Part shown: one piece after another, positions 1 through 8,680 of the stretch
Layout of the letters: each line of letters begins with the position of its first letter
Numbering within the stretch: position 1 is the stretch's first letter
Origin: Acidobacteriota bacterium
GTDB lineage: Bacteria > Acidobacteriota > Vicinamibacteria > Vicinamibacterales > UBA2999
NCBI GenBank assembly: GCA_020851325.1
Contig: JADZCY010000392.1
Coordinates: forward strand, 1-33,755
DNA length: 33,755 nt
Reading direction: 5' to 3'
The notes under the pieces: generated by a model
Seen by the model: the letters and a program-made list of their open reading frames with translations, nothing else
What the model was told of the DNA's origin: nothing
The model's database searches: none
Made by a program: the position numbers and the translations under genes

Positions 1-125
1 CACCCGAGTTTGTCAGCGACCGATCGCATCGTCGCCCATTGCGATGGGTACTCGTGGGCGTGATCGAAGACCATGCGCACGGCACGGTCACGGAGCTCGG
101 GAGAATACTTGCTGGGTCGGGGCAT
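1..125 (-). CDS. IS3-family transposase OrfA, N-terminal part
   Basis: The first 41 residues of a transposase OrfA are visible; the rest lies beyond the window. The protein begins MPRPSKYSPELRDRAVRMV, the typical opening of the IS3 OrfA helix-turn-helix protein that binds the element's terminal repeats. It continues with SQWATMRSVADKLG, the second helix region. In this family, OrfA is usually joined to the DDE integrase OrfB by a -1 frameshift, which is not visible here. The ATG at 125 is preferred because AGAGAGG lies about nine bases upstream; an in-frame ATG at 134 would add three residues. Transcription runs away from the truncated gene on the right. Confidence 0.82.
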   Translation of the reverse strand, partial: MPRPSKYSPELRDRAVRMVFDHAHEYPSQWATMRSVADKLG

Positions 126-176
126 CGAAGCCATCCTCTCTCATAAGGGGCTCTCCGATAAACCCGGGCCGATTCA
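1..176 (-). mobile_element. IS3-family insertion sequence, partial (one end)
   Basis: The left edge holds one end of an insertion sequence that continues outside the window. Read on the minus strand, the outer end starts at 176 with TGAATCGGCCCGGGTTTAT, which has the 5'-TG terminus and the G/C-rich core usual for IS3-family inverted repeats. It is followed 51 bases further in by the start of an orfA-type transposase gene. The element appears to be inserted in the N-terminal coding part of the membrane-protein gene that begins just to its right. The other end, the target duplication and orfB cannot be seen. The family call rests on the OrfA sequence and terminus; the subgroup is not resolved. 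Confidence 0.8.
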
Positions 177-194
177 GTTGTCCATTACCGCTGG

Positions 195-1586
195 GTGTTG
201 GGGCACTTCTCCACGGATGGCTACCTCCTGGACAGCGGCTGGCTGGCGTACCTGCTGGAGACAGCGGACCCGCTGCTGAAGAATCCGTCCAGCGTCAACG
301 ATCTCAGCTTCTACGCGCATCATGTGTCGCCGCATCTCTTCCTGTTCGGCGTGCCCTTCGCTCGCCTGCTGGATCTGAACGGCTTCGAGATTCTGGCCAC
401 GCACGAAGCCGTGTTCTTCGGACTCTTCGCCGCCGCCGTGCTGTGGGGCGCTTACGTGAACGGCGGGTGGCTGTTCATGGCCCTCGCATTCCTGAGTGCC
501 GTCTCGATTGGTGCCGCGAGCAACATCCTGCTCCAGGCCGCCGGTTATCCGCACTACGAGATCGCCATGCTGTCGGTGACCGCGCTGGCGCTCGTCGCCT
601 GGGAGAAAGGCTGGCGTCGCCTGTTCCTGGTGTGCGTCGTCTGGCTGCCGCTGATTCGCGAGGATGGTGGCTTCTATGCGGCGTTCGTCGGCGTGGCGTC
701 GTGGCTCATCGCCGAGCCCGACCGGCGGGCGCGTGATCGCACGATGCTCCTCGCCCTGCTCTTCGGTGGCGTCGCGGTGAGCGCCGCGTCGATGGTGCTC
801 AAGAGCCAGATGTTTCCCGGCTTCGACGCTTTCGAGTCGAACTTCGCTGGACAGTCGTGGAGTCACCTGTCCTGGCGGTTTGTCGCCGATCGCGCCTACG
901 CCGCCGTCACCAACCCGAACATCGTGCCGGTCCTGCTTGGCTGCTGCGTGCTGGCCTGGTTCGACGTGAGATACGCCGCGGGTCTGGCGCTGTTGCCGCT
1001 GTTCCTGCTCCACGTGCTTTCCGTTCGTGACGAGCACGGGCACTTCACGCTGTACTTCGCGTTGCCGTGGCTGCTTCCCGCGGTCATCTGGATGGTGCTC
1101 CTGGCCAGACGCCGAGGACTGGGGAGCGGGTCGCTCGCCGAAGCGGTCACCATCGTTGTCTGTGCCATCGCGATGACCGCCCCCGCACAAGCGGCGGCCG
1201 GCATCCAGACGAACTTCTGGTACGTGGTGCCATGGTCATTCGAACGGCCGATTCTCCGTCTCGAAGACATGCGAACGTTCGCGCGCAGGACGCATCGAAC
1301 CTTTGCCTCCGGTGGCCCGTCCGGGGCGCTGCCATGCGCCTCGGTCGGTGTCGCGGCGCTGATCCCCAACGATCTGCACCCGAGGGAAGTCATCGATCCG
1401 AATGTCGGGGTGTCAGAGTGCGGCACCGTGCTGCTCATGGCCGGCGACATGCACTCCGCCGCGATTGGCGCCGAGCTCGAAACGCGGCAGTTTCACAGAG
1501 TCGACGAGTTCGAGGCCGTGCAGCTGTGGATGCGGCTCGACGCATTACCGGAAGCAGCCGCATCCGGCCGCGCCCCGGCAAGATAG
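195..1586 (+). CDS. polytopic membrane protein (DUF2079-like), N-terminus lost to IS insertion
   Basis: The product has about eight or nine hydrophobic segments separated by short charged loops. It resembles DUF2079-type, GT-C-like membrane proteins. Shared landmarks are an HHVSPHLFLF segment near residue 42, PHYEIAML near 118 and IREDGGFY near 150, which correspond to the conserved acidic and histidine loops of that group. The frame is open and looks coding upstream of the GTG at 195, up to the insertion-sequence boundary at 176 (residues VVHYRWVLGHF). The original N-terminus, including at least one membrane segment, is therefore probably missing. The GTG is simply the first possible start after the junction, so function is doubtful. 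It ends five bases from the stop of the convergent gene. No substrate can be assigned. Confidence 0.6.
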   Translation: MLGHFSTDGYLLDSGWLAYLLETADPLLKNPSSVNDLSFYAHHVSPHLFLFGVPFARLLDLNGFEILATHEAVFFGLFAAAVLWGAYVNGGWLFMALAFLSAVSIGAASNILLQAAGYPHYEIAMLSVTALALVAWEKGWRRLFLVCVVWLPLIREDGGFYAAFVGVASWLIAEPDRRARDRTMLLALLFGGVAVSAASMVLKSQMFPGFDAFESNFAGQSWSHLSWRFVADRAYAAVTNPNIVPVLLGCCVLAWFDVRYAAGLALLPLFLLHVLSVRDEHGHFTLYFALPWLLPAVIWMVLLARRRGLGSGSLAEAVTIVVCAIAMTAPAQAAAGIQTNFWYVVPWSFERPILRLEDMRTFARRTHRTFASGGPSGALPCASVGVAALIPNDLHPREVIDPNVGVSECGTVLLMAGDMHSAAIGAELETRQFHRVDEFEAVQLWMRLDALPEAAASGRAPAR

Positions 1587-1591
1587 CGACG

Positions 1592-3277
1592 CTACGGTAC
1601 GACTTCGAAGAGATTGGCGTTTCCGACGGGGTCCTGGTAGGTTCCCCGCAGCGTGAGTGCCGAACTGGTTGTCAGCTTCAATACCAGGTCGGCGTAATCA
1701 GCGGGTGCGTAGAACGCCTGATGGACCAAGACGTATCGGACCTGGAGCGCGCGCAACGCCCGCACTGATCGTTCGTCCGGAAATCCTTCGAGGTCCGCGG
1801 CGAACTGTTCGTACGCCGCCGGAGTAAAGCCGCTGTAGCCGTTCACCAGGGGCCGCCAGTGCCAAACGGACCACGCCTGATAGTACGGGTCAAAACCAGG
1901 CGGTCGCGGCGCCAGGTCCATATCCGGCAGAGGCAATTCGACAATCACGCCCTCTTTCGCATCCTTCAGTACGCGGTAGGCGTCCGCGGGCTTTGCCGCG
2001 ACACCAGGCACAAGAGGGGTATTCCGATTCGAGTACTCGACAAAGAGAAGGACGACGAGAGCCAGGCCCAGCCATCTCTGCAGGGGTCTCGGCGTTGCGC
2101 GCAGCAGAACCTGCGCGCCGAATGCCGCCAGTATGGCCACTCCGAATCCAGCGATGACCGCGGCGCGCGCGACGGCGCGGAATGCCCGTAATGGCGTGAC
2201 GTATTCGAGCAGCAACCCGTACACCGAACCGTTCAGTCCCAGAGACAGTTCGACGGCCACTCCCACAACCGCCGCGTAAATCGCGACATGTCGCCAGCGC
2301 CGATGCAAGAGGCTGGTCGCCGCCAGGGCGAGCGCCATCGCTCCCGGAAACAGCCGCAGTTCCATGGCGCCCCACCGATCGGCGGTCCATCCCCAGAGCC
2401 TGTTCCATTCGCTGGTCGCGAAGTAGTTCGTCAGCCGCGCGCTGAACTGCACGATTTCGTCTGTCCTGCGTACGCCGACAACGCGGGAGGCTTCGTAATA
2501 CGGCCAGAGATACGGCAGGACGAGCAGCGCGGTGACCACTCCGCAGACGCTGATCTTCAGCATGAACGTGCGCCTCGATCGCTGTTCCGGCAGGAGCAAC
2601 ACCAGCGGCACGAAGAGCAGCAGGACCAGCGCCAGAAACACCCCGTAGTAGATGCAGGCGACGAACTGGAGCCACACGAAGAGTCCGACGAGTGCCGCGT
2701 CGCGCCACCGGTCCGACTCCACCAGGCGATGAACCGCCCAGAACGTCAGTGGGATGAATGCGGCCCACTGGAGTTCGAGGTGCATCAGGTGTTCGACGCG
2801 GTACGGCAGCATCACGAAGATGACGACGGCGATGAAAGAGGCCTGAATCGACGTCGTGAGGTGCCGCGCGAGAATGAAGATCGCCGCCCCTGAGAGGATG
2901 AAGCCGGCGTAGAGGAGTACGTTGTAGATCAGTGATGGTGCGACGCCCGCCCAGAACAGCGGCGCCGCGAGCACGCCTTCGAGCAACGTCGCGTCGGAAT
3001 ACGCGAGCGTCCCCCTGGCAGGGTGGAAGATGTTGCCGTCGAACAGCGCGACCGGCCAGCGCGTCAACGCGTGTGCGATGTGTCCAAGGCGCCAGACGCT
3101 GAAGAAGGGATCGAAGTGATCGACGACCTTCGTCGGTGCAAGGAACTGGGGCCACGTCAGGACGATGGTGGCGATTGACGCCAGGATGACGGCGCCGATG
3201 AGCGGAAGCCACCCGCGTGTGCTGTGAGTGGAAGCGTTCGTGCCGGCGATCGTGATCCTGGAAATGAAGGACGGCAA
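1592..3277 (-). CDS. polytopic membrane protein, GT-C/YfhO-like
   Basis: A 561-residue protein with about eleven to twelve membrane segments and a soluble C-terminal tail of roughly 140 residues. After the first helix a periplasmic loop carries DHFDPFFSVWRLGHIAHAL and FDGNIFHPARGTLAYSD. Such acidic-plus-histidine first loops are typical of GT-C glycosyltransferases and YfhO-like proteins that use polyprenyl-linked sugars. The specific family is not recognised, so transfer of sugar to lipid or protein is only a guess. The start is TTG at 3277, because no ATG or GTG lies in frame before the first helix and a stop lies just upstream. A +1 frameshift from the ATG-containing frame starting near 3299 is an alternative. 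It converges on the IS-truncated membrane gene, which is of a similar class. Confidence 0.65.
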   Translation of the reverse strand: MPSFISRITIAGTNASTHSTRGWLPLIGAVILASIATIVLTWPQFLAPTKVVDHFDPFFSVWRLGHIAHALTRWPVALFDGNIFHPARGTLAYSDATLLEGVLAAPLFWAGVAPSLIYNVLLYAGFILSGAAIFILARHLTTSIQASFIAVVIFVMLPYRVEHLMHLELQWAAFIPLTFWAVHRLVESDRWRDAALVGLFVWLQFVACIYYGVFLALVLLLFVPLVLLLPEQRSRRTFMLKISVCGVVTALLVLPYLWPYYEASRVVGVRRTDEIVQFSARLTNYFATSEWNRLWGWTADRWGAMELRLFPGAMALALAATSLLHRRWRHVAIYAAVVGVAVELSLGLNGSVYGLLLEYVTPLRAFRAVARAAVIAGFGVAILAAFGAQVLLRATPRPLQRWLGLALVVLLFVEYSNRNTPLVPGVAAKPADAYRVLKDAKEGVIVELPLPDMDLAPRPPGFDPYYQAWSVWHWRPLVNGYSGFTPAAYEQFAADLEGFPDERSVRALRALQVRYVLVHQAFYAPADYADLVLKLTTSSALTLRGTYQDPVGNANLFEVVP

Positions 3278-3350
3278 GATTGGGCTTCGATTCCATCACG
3301 AACGGGGCGGGCGCGCCACACGGAAGTCACGTTGCCCGCTGCGGGGCCAG

Positions 3351-4565
3351 TCAGCGATCCAGCCAGTCGCGGACGGCGTCCCAGTCCATCGACTCCACCA
3401 GCGCGCGGTTGATCACGCAGCCGCCCCGCGACGTGGTGTCGGCGATCGACTGCGGCCGCAGGCAGCGGGTGAACGTGGCAATCATCAGCACCTGCGGCGA
3501 CGAACGCGGCAGGTTGGCGTCGAAATAGTCCGCGTTGGGACGGACCAGTGCGCGGCACGACGCCGGTGCTCCCGCGAGCGCGCGGAAGCGATCCGCCAGC
3601 CGGCTCGCACCGCGGTCGTAGCAGGACGGTGCGTTGCGCGCGTCGGGCGACAGCGCCGCGACAATCCCGTCGATCTCCCGCCACTCACTCTCGGCCTCGC
3701 GCACGCGTTTGTCCTCGGGCCCGCCTGGCGCCAGCCGCGCCGCGGTTGCGGCCTCGATCTGCGGTTCCGACTGCTCCATATTGGCCAGGAACTCAGCGCC
3801 GCCGTTGGGCATCGAGGTGGCGGCCTGCTGCCAGTCCCGGCGACGAGCCGCGCGTTTGGCCGGCGACGTCCACTCCGCGAACTCCTTGACTTCTTTGGCG
3901 TAGACATCGCGCGCCTGCTCGAAGGCGCCGCGCCGCGTCGTCTCGATCGGTTGCAGCGCCTCGGACAGCGCCAATGGCACCCACAGCGGCTTGGGGTTCT
4001 TGCGAACGACGAACACGTCGCCCAGACGGGGAAGGCCTGCGACCGCCGCACCGGCCGCCGGCTCGACGAAGGCGTCGAGCTGGACCTCGCCCCAGCCATC
4101 TGGCCTGGTGCCGCCGTACATCCGTTCGCCGATCTCGTTCACTTCGAACTGCAGCAGCTCGGTCTCGCCCCCCTTGAGATCTTCGTTGACCAGGCGTCCA
4201 CCGCGCATGAACTCGATCAGCGGAAAGGCGCCGAACGACAGCGCCCCGGCAAGAGGCACGGCCCGCCCGGGTGGGCGTCCGGTCTCGGGGTAGTGGCTGG
4301 TGAGGCTGCCCCACAACTCACCGGCAAACCCGATCGGTGGTGACACGCCCGGCGCCCGTTTGACGATGGCCGCGAGTTCCTGGAGGCGGGCCTGGAACGC
4401 CTGGACCTCCGCGGCGGTCGCGCCACGACTCTTCCGCGCGTGGTCCACCGCCGTAAACGACCACGGTCGCCACGGCCCGGTCTCGGTGGGCCGGTAGCGC
4501 AGTTGTGCCATGACGCTCACGGACGCGGCGACGCAGATCGCGATGAGGGCAAGGCGGAGTCGCAT
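3351..4565 (-). CDS. secreted protein of unknown function
   Basis: A 404-residue protein starting with a clear signal peptide: MRLRLALIAICVAASVSVMA, with cleavage likely before QLRYRP. The mature part is soluble, with heptad-like stretches near residues 40-60 and 210-300 rich in Glu, Arg and Ala. Four cysteines in the last quarter (in NAPSC, PASC, FTRC and GGC contexts) could form two disulfides, which fits a periplasmic or surface location. I recognise no catalytic motif or named domain. The frame is open well upstream (to 5456), but that extension runs through the vapBC genes, lacks conservation features and would bury the signal peptide, so the ATG at 4565 is chosen. Downstream is the polytopic membrane protein gene in the same direction, 73 bases away. 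Confidence 0.7.
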   Translation of the reverse strand: MRLRLALIAICVAASVSVMAQLRYRPTETGPWRPWSFTAVDHARKSRGATAAEVQAFQARLQELAAIVKRAPGVSPPIGFAGELWGSLTSHYPETGRPPGRAVPLAGALSFGAFPLIEFMRGGRLVNEDLKGGETELLQFEVNEIGERMYGGTRPDGWGEVQLDAFVEPAAGAAVAGLPRLGDVFVVRKNPKPLWVPLALSEALQPIETTRRGAFEQARDVYAKEVKEFAEWTSPAKRAARRRDWQQAATSMPNGGAEFLANMEQSEPQIEAATAARLAPGGPEDKRVREAESEWREIDGIVAALSPDARNAPSCYDRGASRLADRFRALAGAPASCRALVRPNADYFDANLPRSSPQVLMIATFTRCLRPQSIADTTSRGGCVINRALVESMDWDAVRDWLDR

Positions 4566-4822
4566 CGGCGCATTATGACGCCGCCGCCAGGACTTGGCGC
4601 CGAGGCCACATCGCATCAGCGCGCTCGGTCGCGAGAGCAGGGCCGCTTCGGTCTCGAACGGACATGGCTGACACGACTCGCGCGTGAAGTCAGCCGCACC
4701 TCCGGGCTGAGGAGTCCCAGCGTTCATGGTCCTCGTCTGTGCACCAGCGCCTTCTTTGTGCAGCGCCGACATCGAGGGGGCGTCACCTGGCCTTTCCCGC
4801 TTCCGCGTGCTGCGGGAAACCG

Positions 4823-5281
4823 TCACCGCGGGCGAGACGTCGTCCGGGAACTCCGTCCACCGGTCGCAGCCGTCGTCGGCGTCGCGTGGCCCTTCCAGTC
4901 TTCCACCTTCAGCCCCGACACACGCGCGAATTCGGTCGTGTTGTGTGTCACAAGCGTCAGTCTGCGTGCTCTGGCCTGCCCGGCGATCAACACATCGTAG
5001 GGGCCAATCGGCGTTCCCTTCGACGCGAGTTGCGCTCGAATCTCTCCCGCCTGCCTGGCGTCCTCCTGATCGAACTCCAGCACCGGAAACTGGAGCCCGT
5101 CCACGCGGGCGACGTTCTGCTCGACGCGTTGGCTCTTGTACGCGCCGTAGTACAGCTCGTGGATGACCACGGCGGGCACGCCGATATCCCGCGGCTTGTA
5201 TCGCCGGATGCGGCGAGCAATCGGCGACGTCGTATCGTTGAGCAGCGCGATGACCGCGTTCGCGTCGAGCAGGTACCGCAT
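4823..5281 (-). CDS. vapC: VapC-type PIN-domain toxin (ribonuclease)
   Basis: This is the toxin of a type II toxin-antitoxin pair. VapC proteins are Mg-dependent endoribonucleases that cut tRNA or rRNA when freed from VapB. The 152-residue product has the PIN-domain acidic residues in order: D6 in LLDANAVIALL, E42 in IHELYYGAY, D96 in GPYDVLIAG, and N114/E117 in THNTTEF. A normal VapC ends near VEDW (residue 129). Here another 20 or so low-complexity residues rich in Thr, Gly and Arg follow, perhaps through loss of the original stop. Its ATG shares one base with the vapB stop (TGATG), indicating translational coupling. Target RNA cannot be predicted. Confidence 0.92.
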   Translation of the reverse strand: MRYLLDANAVIALLNDTTSPIARRIRRYKPRDIGVPAVVIHELYYGAYKSQRVEQNVARVDGLQFPVLEFDQEDARQAGEIRAQLASKGTPIGPYDVLIAGQARARRLTLVTHNTTEFARVSGLKVEDWKGHATPTTAATGGRSSRTTSRPR

Positions 5282-5526
5282 CAGCGGAACACCTTGTCGA
5301 TCCCGGGCCGCTCCGTCGCCTCGGGCCGCTCGTGCACCGCCGCGACGAAATCTTCATCCAGCGCTCCGGCGAGGGCATCGAGCCATTCCCAGGAGTCGGG
5401 CACCGGCTCGAGCACAATCGCCCGCCCACGCCGCCGGATGCGCACTTCGCGGCCATCGACCCGATACGCGCGGGGCAACCGCACGGCCTGCGACCGCCCC
5501 GACCAGAAGACTTTTGCCGTTTCCAT
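5281..5526 (-). CDS. vapB: VapB-type antitoxin (AbrB/SpoVT-like DNA-binding)
   Basis: An 81-residue antitoxin encoded immediately before vapC. Residues 1-45 (METAKVFWSGRSQAVRLP, then VDGREVRIRRRGRAIVLEP) match the swapped-hairpin AbrB-type fold of VapB. In this family that fold binds the operon's own operator. The acidic C-terminal half (DALAGALDEDFVAAV) is the usual flexible toxin-binding arm. The ATG at 5526 is chosen over an upstream in-frame start at 5553. It is preceded by GGGGAGG at good spacing, and the upstream extension would cover the palindromic operator. VapB normally neutralises VapC and represses the pair, more strongly as a complex. Confidence 0.9.
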   Translation of the reverse strand: METAKVFWSGRSQAVRLPRAYRVDGREVRIRRRGRAIVLEPVPDSWEWLDALAGALDEDFVAAVHERPEATERPGIDKVFR

Positions 5527-5543
5527 GCACGCCTCCCCGATGA

Positions 5544-5564
5544 GATATACCAAACGAATATATC
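5544..5564 (-). promoter_or_regulatory. vapBC operator, perfect inverted repeat
   Basis: GATATA and TATATC form a perfect 6-bp inverted repeat separated by nine bases, 18 bases upstream of the vapB start. The A/T-rich arms stand out in this GC-rich window and overlap likely -10 sequences on the minus strand. Position and symmetry match the autoregulatory operators of VapBC/FitAB-type modules. Binding is inferred, not shown. Confidence 0.6.
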
Positions 5565-5708
5565 ACCAGGGGGCCGGTTCAGCGATGCGCGCCGTTTTCA
5601 CGCGCCCGGCGGTGCCTCACCCTGCCGCACCCGCGTCGAGCCGGTTCGCTCTCGCAATCGATCCGCTCACGACGCCGGATCACGCTGCGGCCTCTTCGAA
5701 CGCAGAGG

Positions 5709-8336
5709 CTATTCGCTCGCGAGCGCTTCTGACGGTCGAATCGCGAGCGCGCGTCGCGTTGGCAGCCACGCGGCGGCGATGGTGGCTAACGTCAGCCCAC
5801 CGATCACGATCGCTGGTGTCGTGACGCCCGCGTCGGGCATGCGGATCAACATGACCGATTGGAAGCCCGCCAGCGCGACGCCGACGATGGTGCCCAGCAC
5901 GACGCCGACGCCGACGAGCGCAAACGCGCGGCCGGCGACGGTCATGAGCACCTGCGACCCACGCGCGCCGAGGGCGACGCGAATGCCAATCTCGCGCGTG
6001 CGGCGCGTGACCATGAACGACAGCAGCGCGTAGATGGAGACCACCGACAGCAGCAGCGTCATCGCACCCAGTGCGGTCATCGCCGAGGCCATGCCCGAGA
6101 GAAACGACCGCTGCTCCCAGCCGACGTCCTCGAGCAGCCGGATGCTGCGCAGATCGGCCGTTGGCGCGATGTCCGCCACGGCGCGGCGCAGCGGACCCGC
6201 CATCTGATTCGGATTGCCCCTGACACGAATGGCGATCTGCAGCGTCAGCGTGCGGTCCGGCAGCGGCAGGTAGAAGCCAACGCCGTTGCGGCGATCGGCC
6301 GCGCTCACGCCAAGATCCGGCACCACGCCGACAATCTCGCGCCATCCATCGGTCGAAACTTGTACACGACGGCCGATGGGCGAGCGGCCGTCGAAGAAAC
6401 GATCGACAAACGGCTGGTTGACGATTGCCACCGGCGCAGCGCCACTCACGAAATCGTTTGCCGTGAACGACCGGCCCGTCATCGTCCGGCCACCAACGCT
6501 CTCGAGAAAGCCGTCGCTCACCTGCGTCGTTGGCGCCGAACCTGCCAGCGGTTGCGTATCAGGCGTGAGCGCTTCGATGACGATGGGCTGCGCGACCGGA
6601 TCGAGCCGAGGCAGATGACTGGCGACACCGGCGGACGCAACACCGGGAATGACCCGAATCGCCGCCAGCAACTGATCCCGCGTCTCTTTCGATACTTCGC
6701 CGTTGAGACGTGCCGTCAGCACCTGCCCCTTGGGCAACGACGGAATGTCGCCGACATATGCCGCCAGCGCACTGGCCGTCACCAGCGCGCAGTCCAACAG
6801 CGCCACCGAGATCGCCACTTCCACCACCAACACACGGCCGACGCTGCCGAAGCCGCCCGTCGCCAGCGCGCGCCCGCTCGCATGCAGGGCGCCGTTCAGG
6901 TGTTCCCTGGTCACCGCGAGCGCCGGAGCCAGCCCGCTCACAACGCTCACCAGAATGGCCAGCGCCACCACGAACGCCATCGTTCGCAGCGTGGGATCGA
7001 ATGTCATCCAGAACGGAATGTTCCTGATCGCCGCGGCCATGTAGTCGAGCGCGACGTGCGCGAGAAAGAGCCCGATGACCGATGCCGTTGCGCTGAGCAG
7101 GGCGACTTCCATGAACAGCTGACCGACCAGGCGCGCACGGCTGGCGCCGAGCGCCGTCCGCACCGCCAACTCCGAGGATCGCGACCACGTGCGCGCCGAC
7201 ACGAGCGACGCGATGTTGGAGGCCGCCACGATCAAAACCAGCACCAGCACCGCGACCAATCCCGCCATCACCACGTTGATGGCATCGTCATCGCCCGTGA
7301 ACGGAAGGGCGAGCACGGACGTGGCGCTGCCGGGCCGTCCCGGCTGCTCGGCGCTCGCATACGCACTGAGCTCCGCCGTGGCGCCGCCTCGTTCGAGCCC
7401 GTCGCGCAGGATGCCAAACACCGTGAGCGACGCGCTGGTGGGATTGGCGCGGCCAGTCAGCGTGGCTTCGTCGAGCGGCAGCCATATCTCTCCCGACGCG
7501 GGAAACTCGAACGAGTCGGGAAGCACGCCGACGACCGTGCGCGTCACGCCGGCGAGCTGAATGGCCTGCCCGACAATCGACGCGCTGGTGTTGAATCGCC
7601 GGCGCCACAGGCTCTCGCGCACCAGCACCACGGGCTCGGCGCCCGGGGCGCCGTCCTCGGCGGTGAACACGCGGCCGCGCATGGGCACCGCCGGCAGGAA
7701 CCGGAACGATTGCGGTGTGATCAGGCCGACGCGAATCGCCTGCACGGTGCCGTCCTCGGCCTCGAGCGCGTACTCACCGTCGCCAACGGCGCCCACGTGG
7801 ACGAAACTGTCGGAGGTGTCGCGAACGGCGTGATACGCCTCGAGGTCGAGTTCGATGTTGTCCTCGGCCTCGGAGTGCAGCACGAGCCGCACGAATCGAT
7901 CGCCGTTGGCAAACGGCAACTGTCCATACAGCAGCGCGTCGCGAAGTGTGAACCCCACGGTTGCCAGGCCGATGCCGATGGCCAGCGCTATGACGATGGT
8001 GGAGGAGAGGACTGGCTGTTTGACGATCAGTCGCAAGGCCAGGCGAAGTTCAGAGACGGTAATGCAGCGACCGACGGATCGGACGTCGTTCCACACGAGA
8101 CGCATCATGGAATCTCCGGACGATGAGTCCGCTGCCGTGGGCCGCGGCTGAATCGGCGAGATCACACAGCGCGCGGTCTGCCACCACAGCCAGATAAATG
8201 CGCTGAGCGGAGAAGCGCCGCGCCGCTGCTGAAACTCTTCTTCCAGATCGCCGAGGACGAAGTCGCGCCACTCTGGTGGCAGCCGCAGCGTCAGGAGCCA
8301 CGCCGCGAGACGGGGCAGACCACGCGCGCGCCTCAC
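5709..8336 (-). CDS. ADOP-family MacB/FtsX-type permease
   Basis: An 875-residue membrane protein of the 'acidobacterial duplicated orphan permease' type. Residues 1-60 form the small prefix region (LPRLAAWLLTLRLPPEWRDF and LGDLEEEFQQRR). Then come two copies of the MacB periplasmic core plus FtsX module. The first has a helix near residue 100 (SSTIVIALAIGIGLA) and helices near 370-520. The second ends with SFMVTRRTREIGIRVALGA and RRALAIRPSEALASE, the classical FtsX ending. No ATPase is encoded nearby. MacB relatives work mechanically on periplasmic substrates such as antibiotics or lipoproteins; the substrate here is unknown. The GTG start at 8336 overlaps the padR stop (GTGA). It replaces a longer frame that would run through padR. 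Confidence 0.87.
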   Translation of the reverse strand: MRRARGLPRLAAWLLTLRLPPEWRDFVLGDLEEEFQQRRGASPLSAFIWLWWQTARCVISPIQPRPTAADSSSGDSMMRLVWNDVRSVGRCITVSELRLALRLIVKQPVLSSTIVIALAIGIGLATVGFTLRDALLYGQLPFANGDRFVRLVLHSEAEDNIELDLEAYHAVRDTSDSFVHVGAVGDGEYALEAEDGTVQAIRVGLITPQSFRFLPAVPMRGRVFTAEDGAPGAEPVVLVRESLWRRRFNTSASIVGQAIQLAGVTRTVVGVLPDSFEFPASGEIWLPLDEATLTGRANPTSASLTVFGILRDGLERGGATAELSAYASAEQPGRPGSATSVLALPFTGDDDAINVVMAGLVAVLVLVLIVAASNIASLVSARTWSRSSELAVRTALGASRARLVGQLFMEVALLSATASVIGLFLAHVALDYMAAAIRNIPFWMTFDPTLRTMAFVVALAILVSVVSGLAPALAVTREHLNGALHASGRALATGGFGSVGRVLVVEVAISVALLDCALVTASALAAYVGDIPSLPKGQVLTARLNGEVSKETRDQLLAAIRVIPGVASAGVASHLPRLDPVAQPIVIEALTPDTQPLAGSAPTTQVSDGFLESVGGRTMTGRSFTANDFVSGAAPVAIVNQPFVDRFFDGRSPIGRRVQVSTDGWREIVGVVPDLGVSAADRRNGVGFYLPLPDRTLTLQIAIRVRGNPNQMAGPLRRAVADIAPTADLRSIRLLEDVGWEQRSFLSGMASAMTALGAMTLLLSVVSIYALLSFMVTRRTREIGIRVALGARGSQVLMTVAGRAFALVGVGVVLGTIVGVALAGFQSVMLIRMPDAGVTTPAIVIGGLTLATIAAAWLPTRRALAIRPSEALASE

Positions 8337-8680
8337 TTCGCCTCCAGCCAGTCGTGGAGTCCGTCCGCCATACGGCTGAAGGACTGATACGCGAACCGCA
8401 ACGCCGCCACGCCGGCAGGGCGGAGCGCGTAGAATTTTCGTCGCCGGCCGCCGCGCTGCGGCGTCGGTTCGCCGATCCACGACTCGAGCAGTCCCTTGCT
8501 CTCGAGGCGTTCGAGCGTGGTGTACACCGCATTGATCGAGACGTCGCGCCCGGAGCGGGCGTGAATCTCCTGCCGGATGGCGGCGCCATACGCGGACTCC
8601 CGAAGTTCGAGGCGGCGAACCCCCAGCAGGACGAGCTGTTCGAAGTCGCCGAGCACGGGCGTATCGGGCTTAAACCACAT
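8333..8680 (-). CDS. PadR-family transcriptional regulator
   Basis: A 115-residue winged-helix repressor. The opening DTPVLGDFEQLVLLGVRRL and the recognition region SINAVYTTLERLESKGLLES, then a wing rich in Gly/Arg (PTPQRGGRRRKFYAL), are standard for PadR. The C-terminal helix (residues 90-115) is the dimerisation helix. The gene is translationally coupled to the orphan permease through a GTGA overlap, an arrangement very common for ADOP permeases. It therefore probably represses its own operon in response to an unknown ligand. The ATG at 8680 is chosen; longer starts would read through the promoter. It is transcribed divergently from the M20 peptidase gene. Confidence 0.9.
   Translation of the reverse strand: MWFKPDTPVLGDFEQLVLLGVRRLELRESAYGAAIRQEIHARSGRDVSINAVYTTLERLESKGLLESWIGEPTPQRGGRRRKFYALRPAGVAALRFAYQSFSRMADGLHDWLEAK

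Noticed and set aside
4566-5456. N-terminal extension of the secreted protein gene to 5456
   Set aside because: It would overlap both vapB and vapC and hide a clear signal peptide; the ATG at 4565 explains the gene better. The 257 bases between 4566 and 4822 show no other gene.
5859-8126. 755-residue open frame on the plus strand
   Set aside because: It lies wholly opposite the ADOP permease, is rich in Arg, His and Gln as expected for the reverse of GC-rich coding DNA, and shows no domain.
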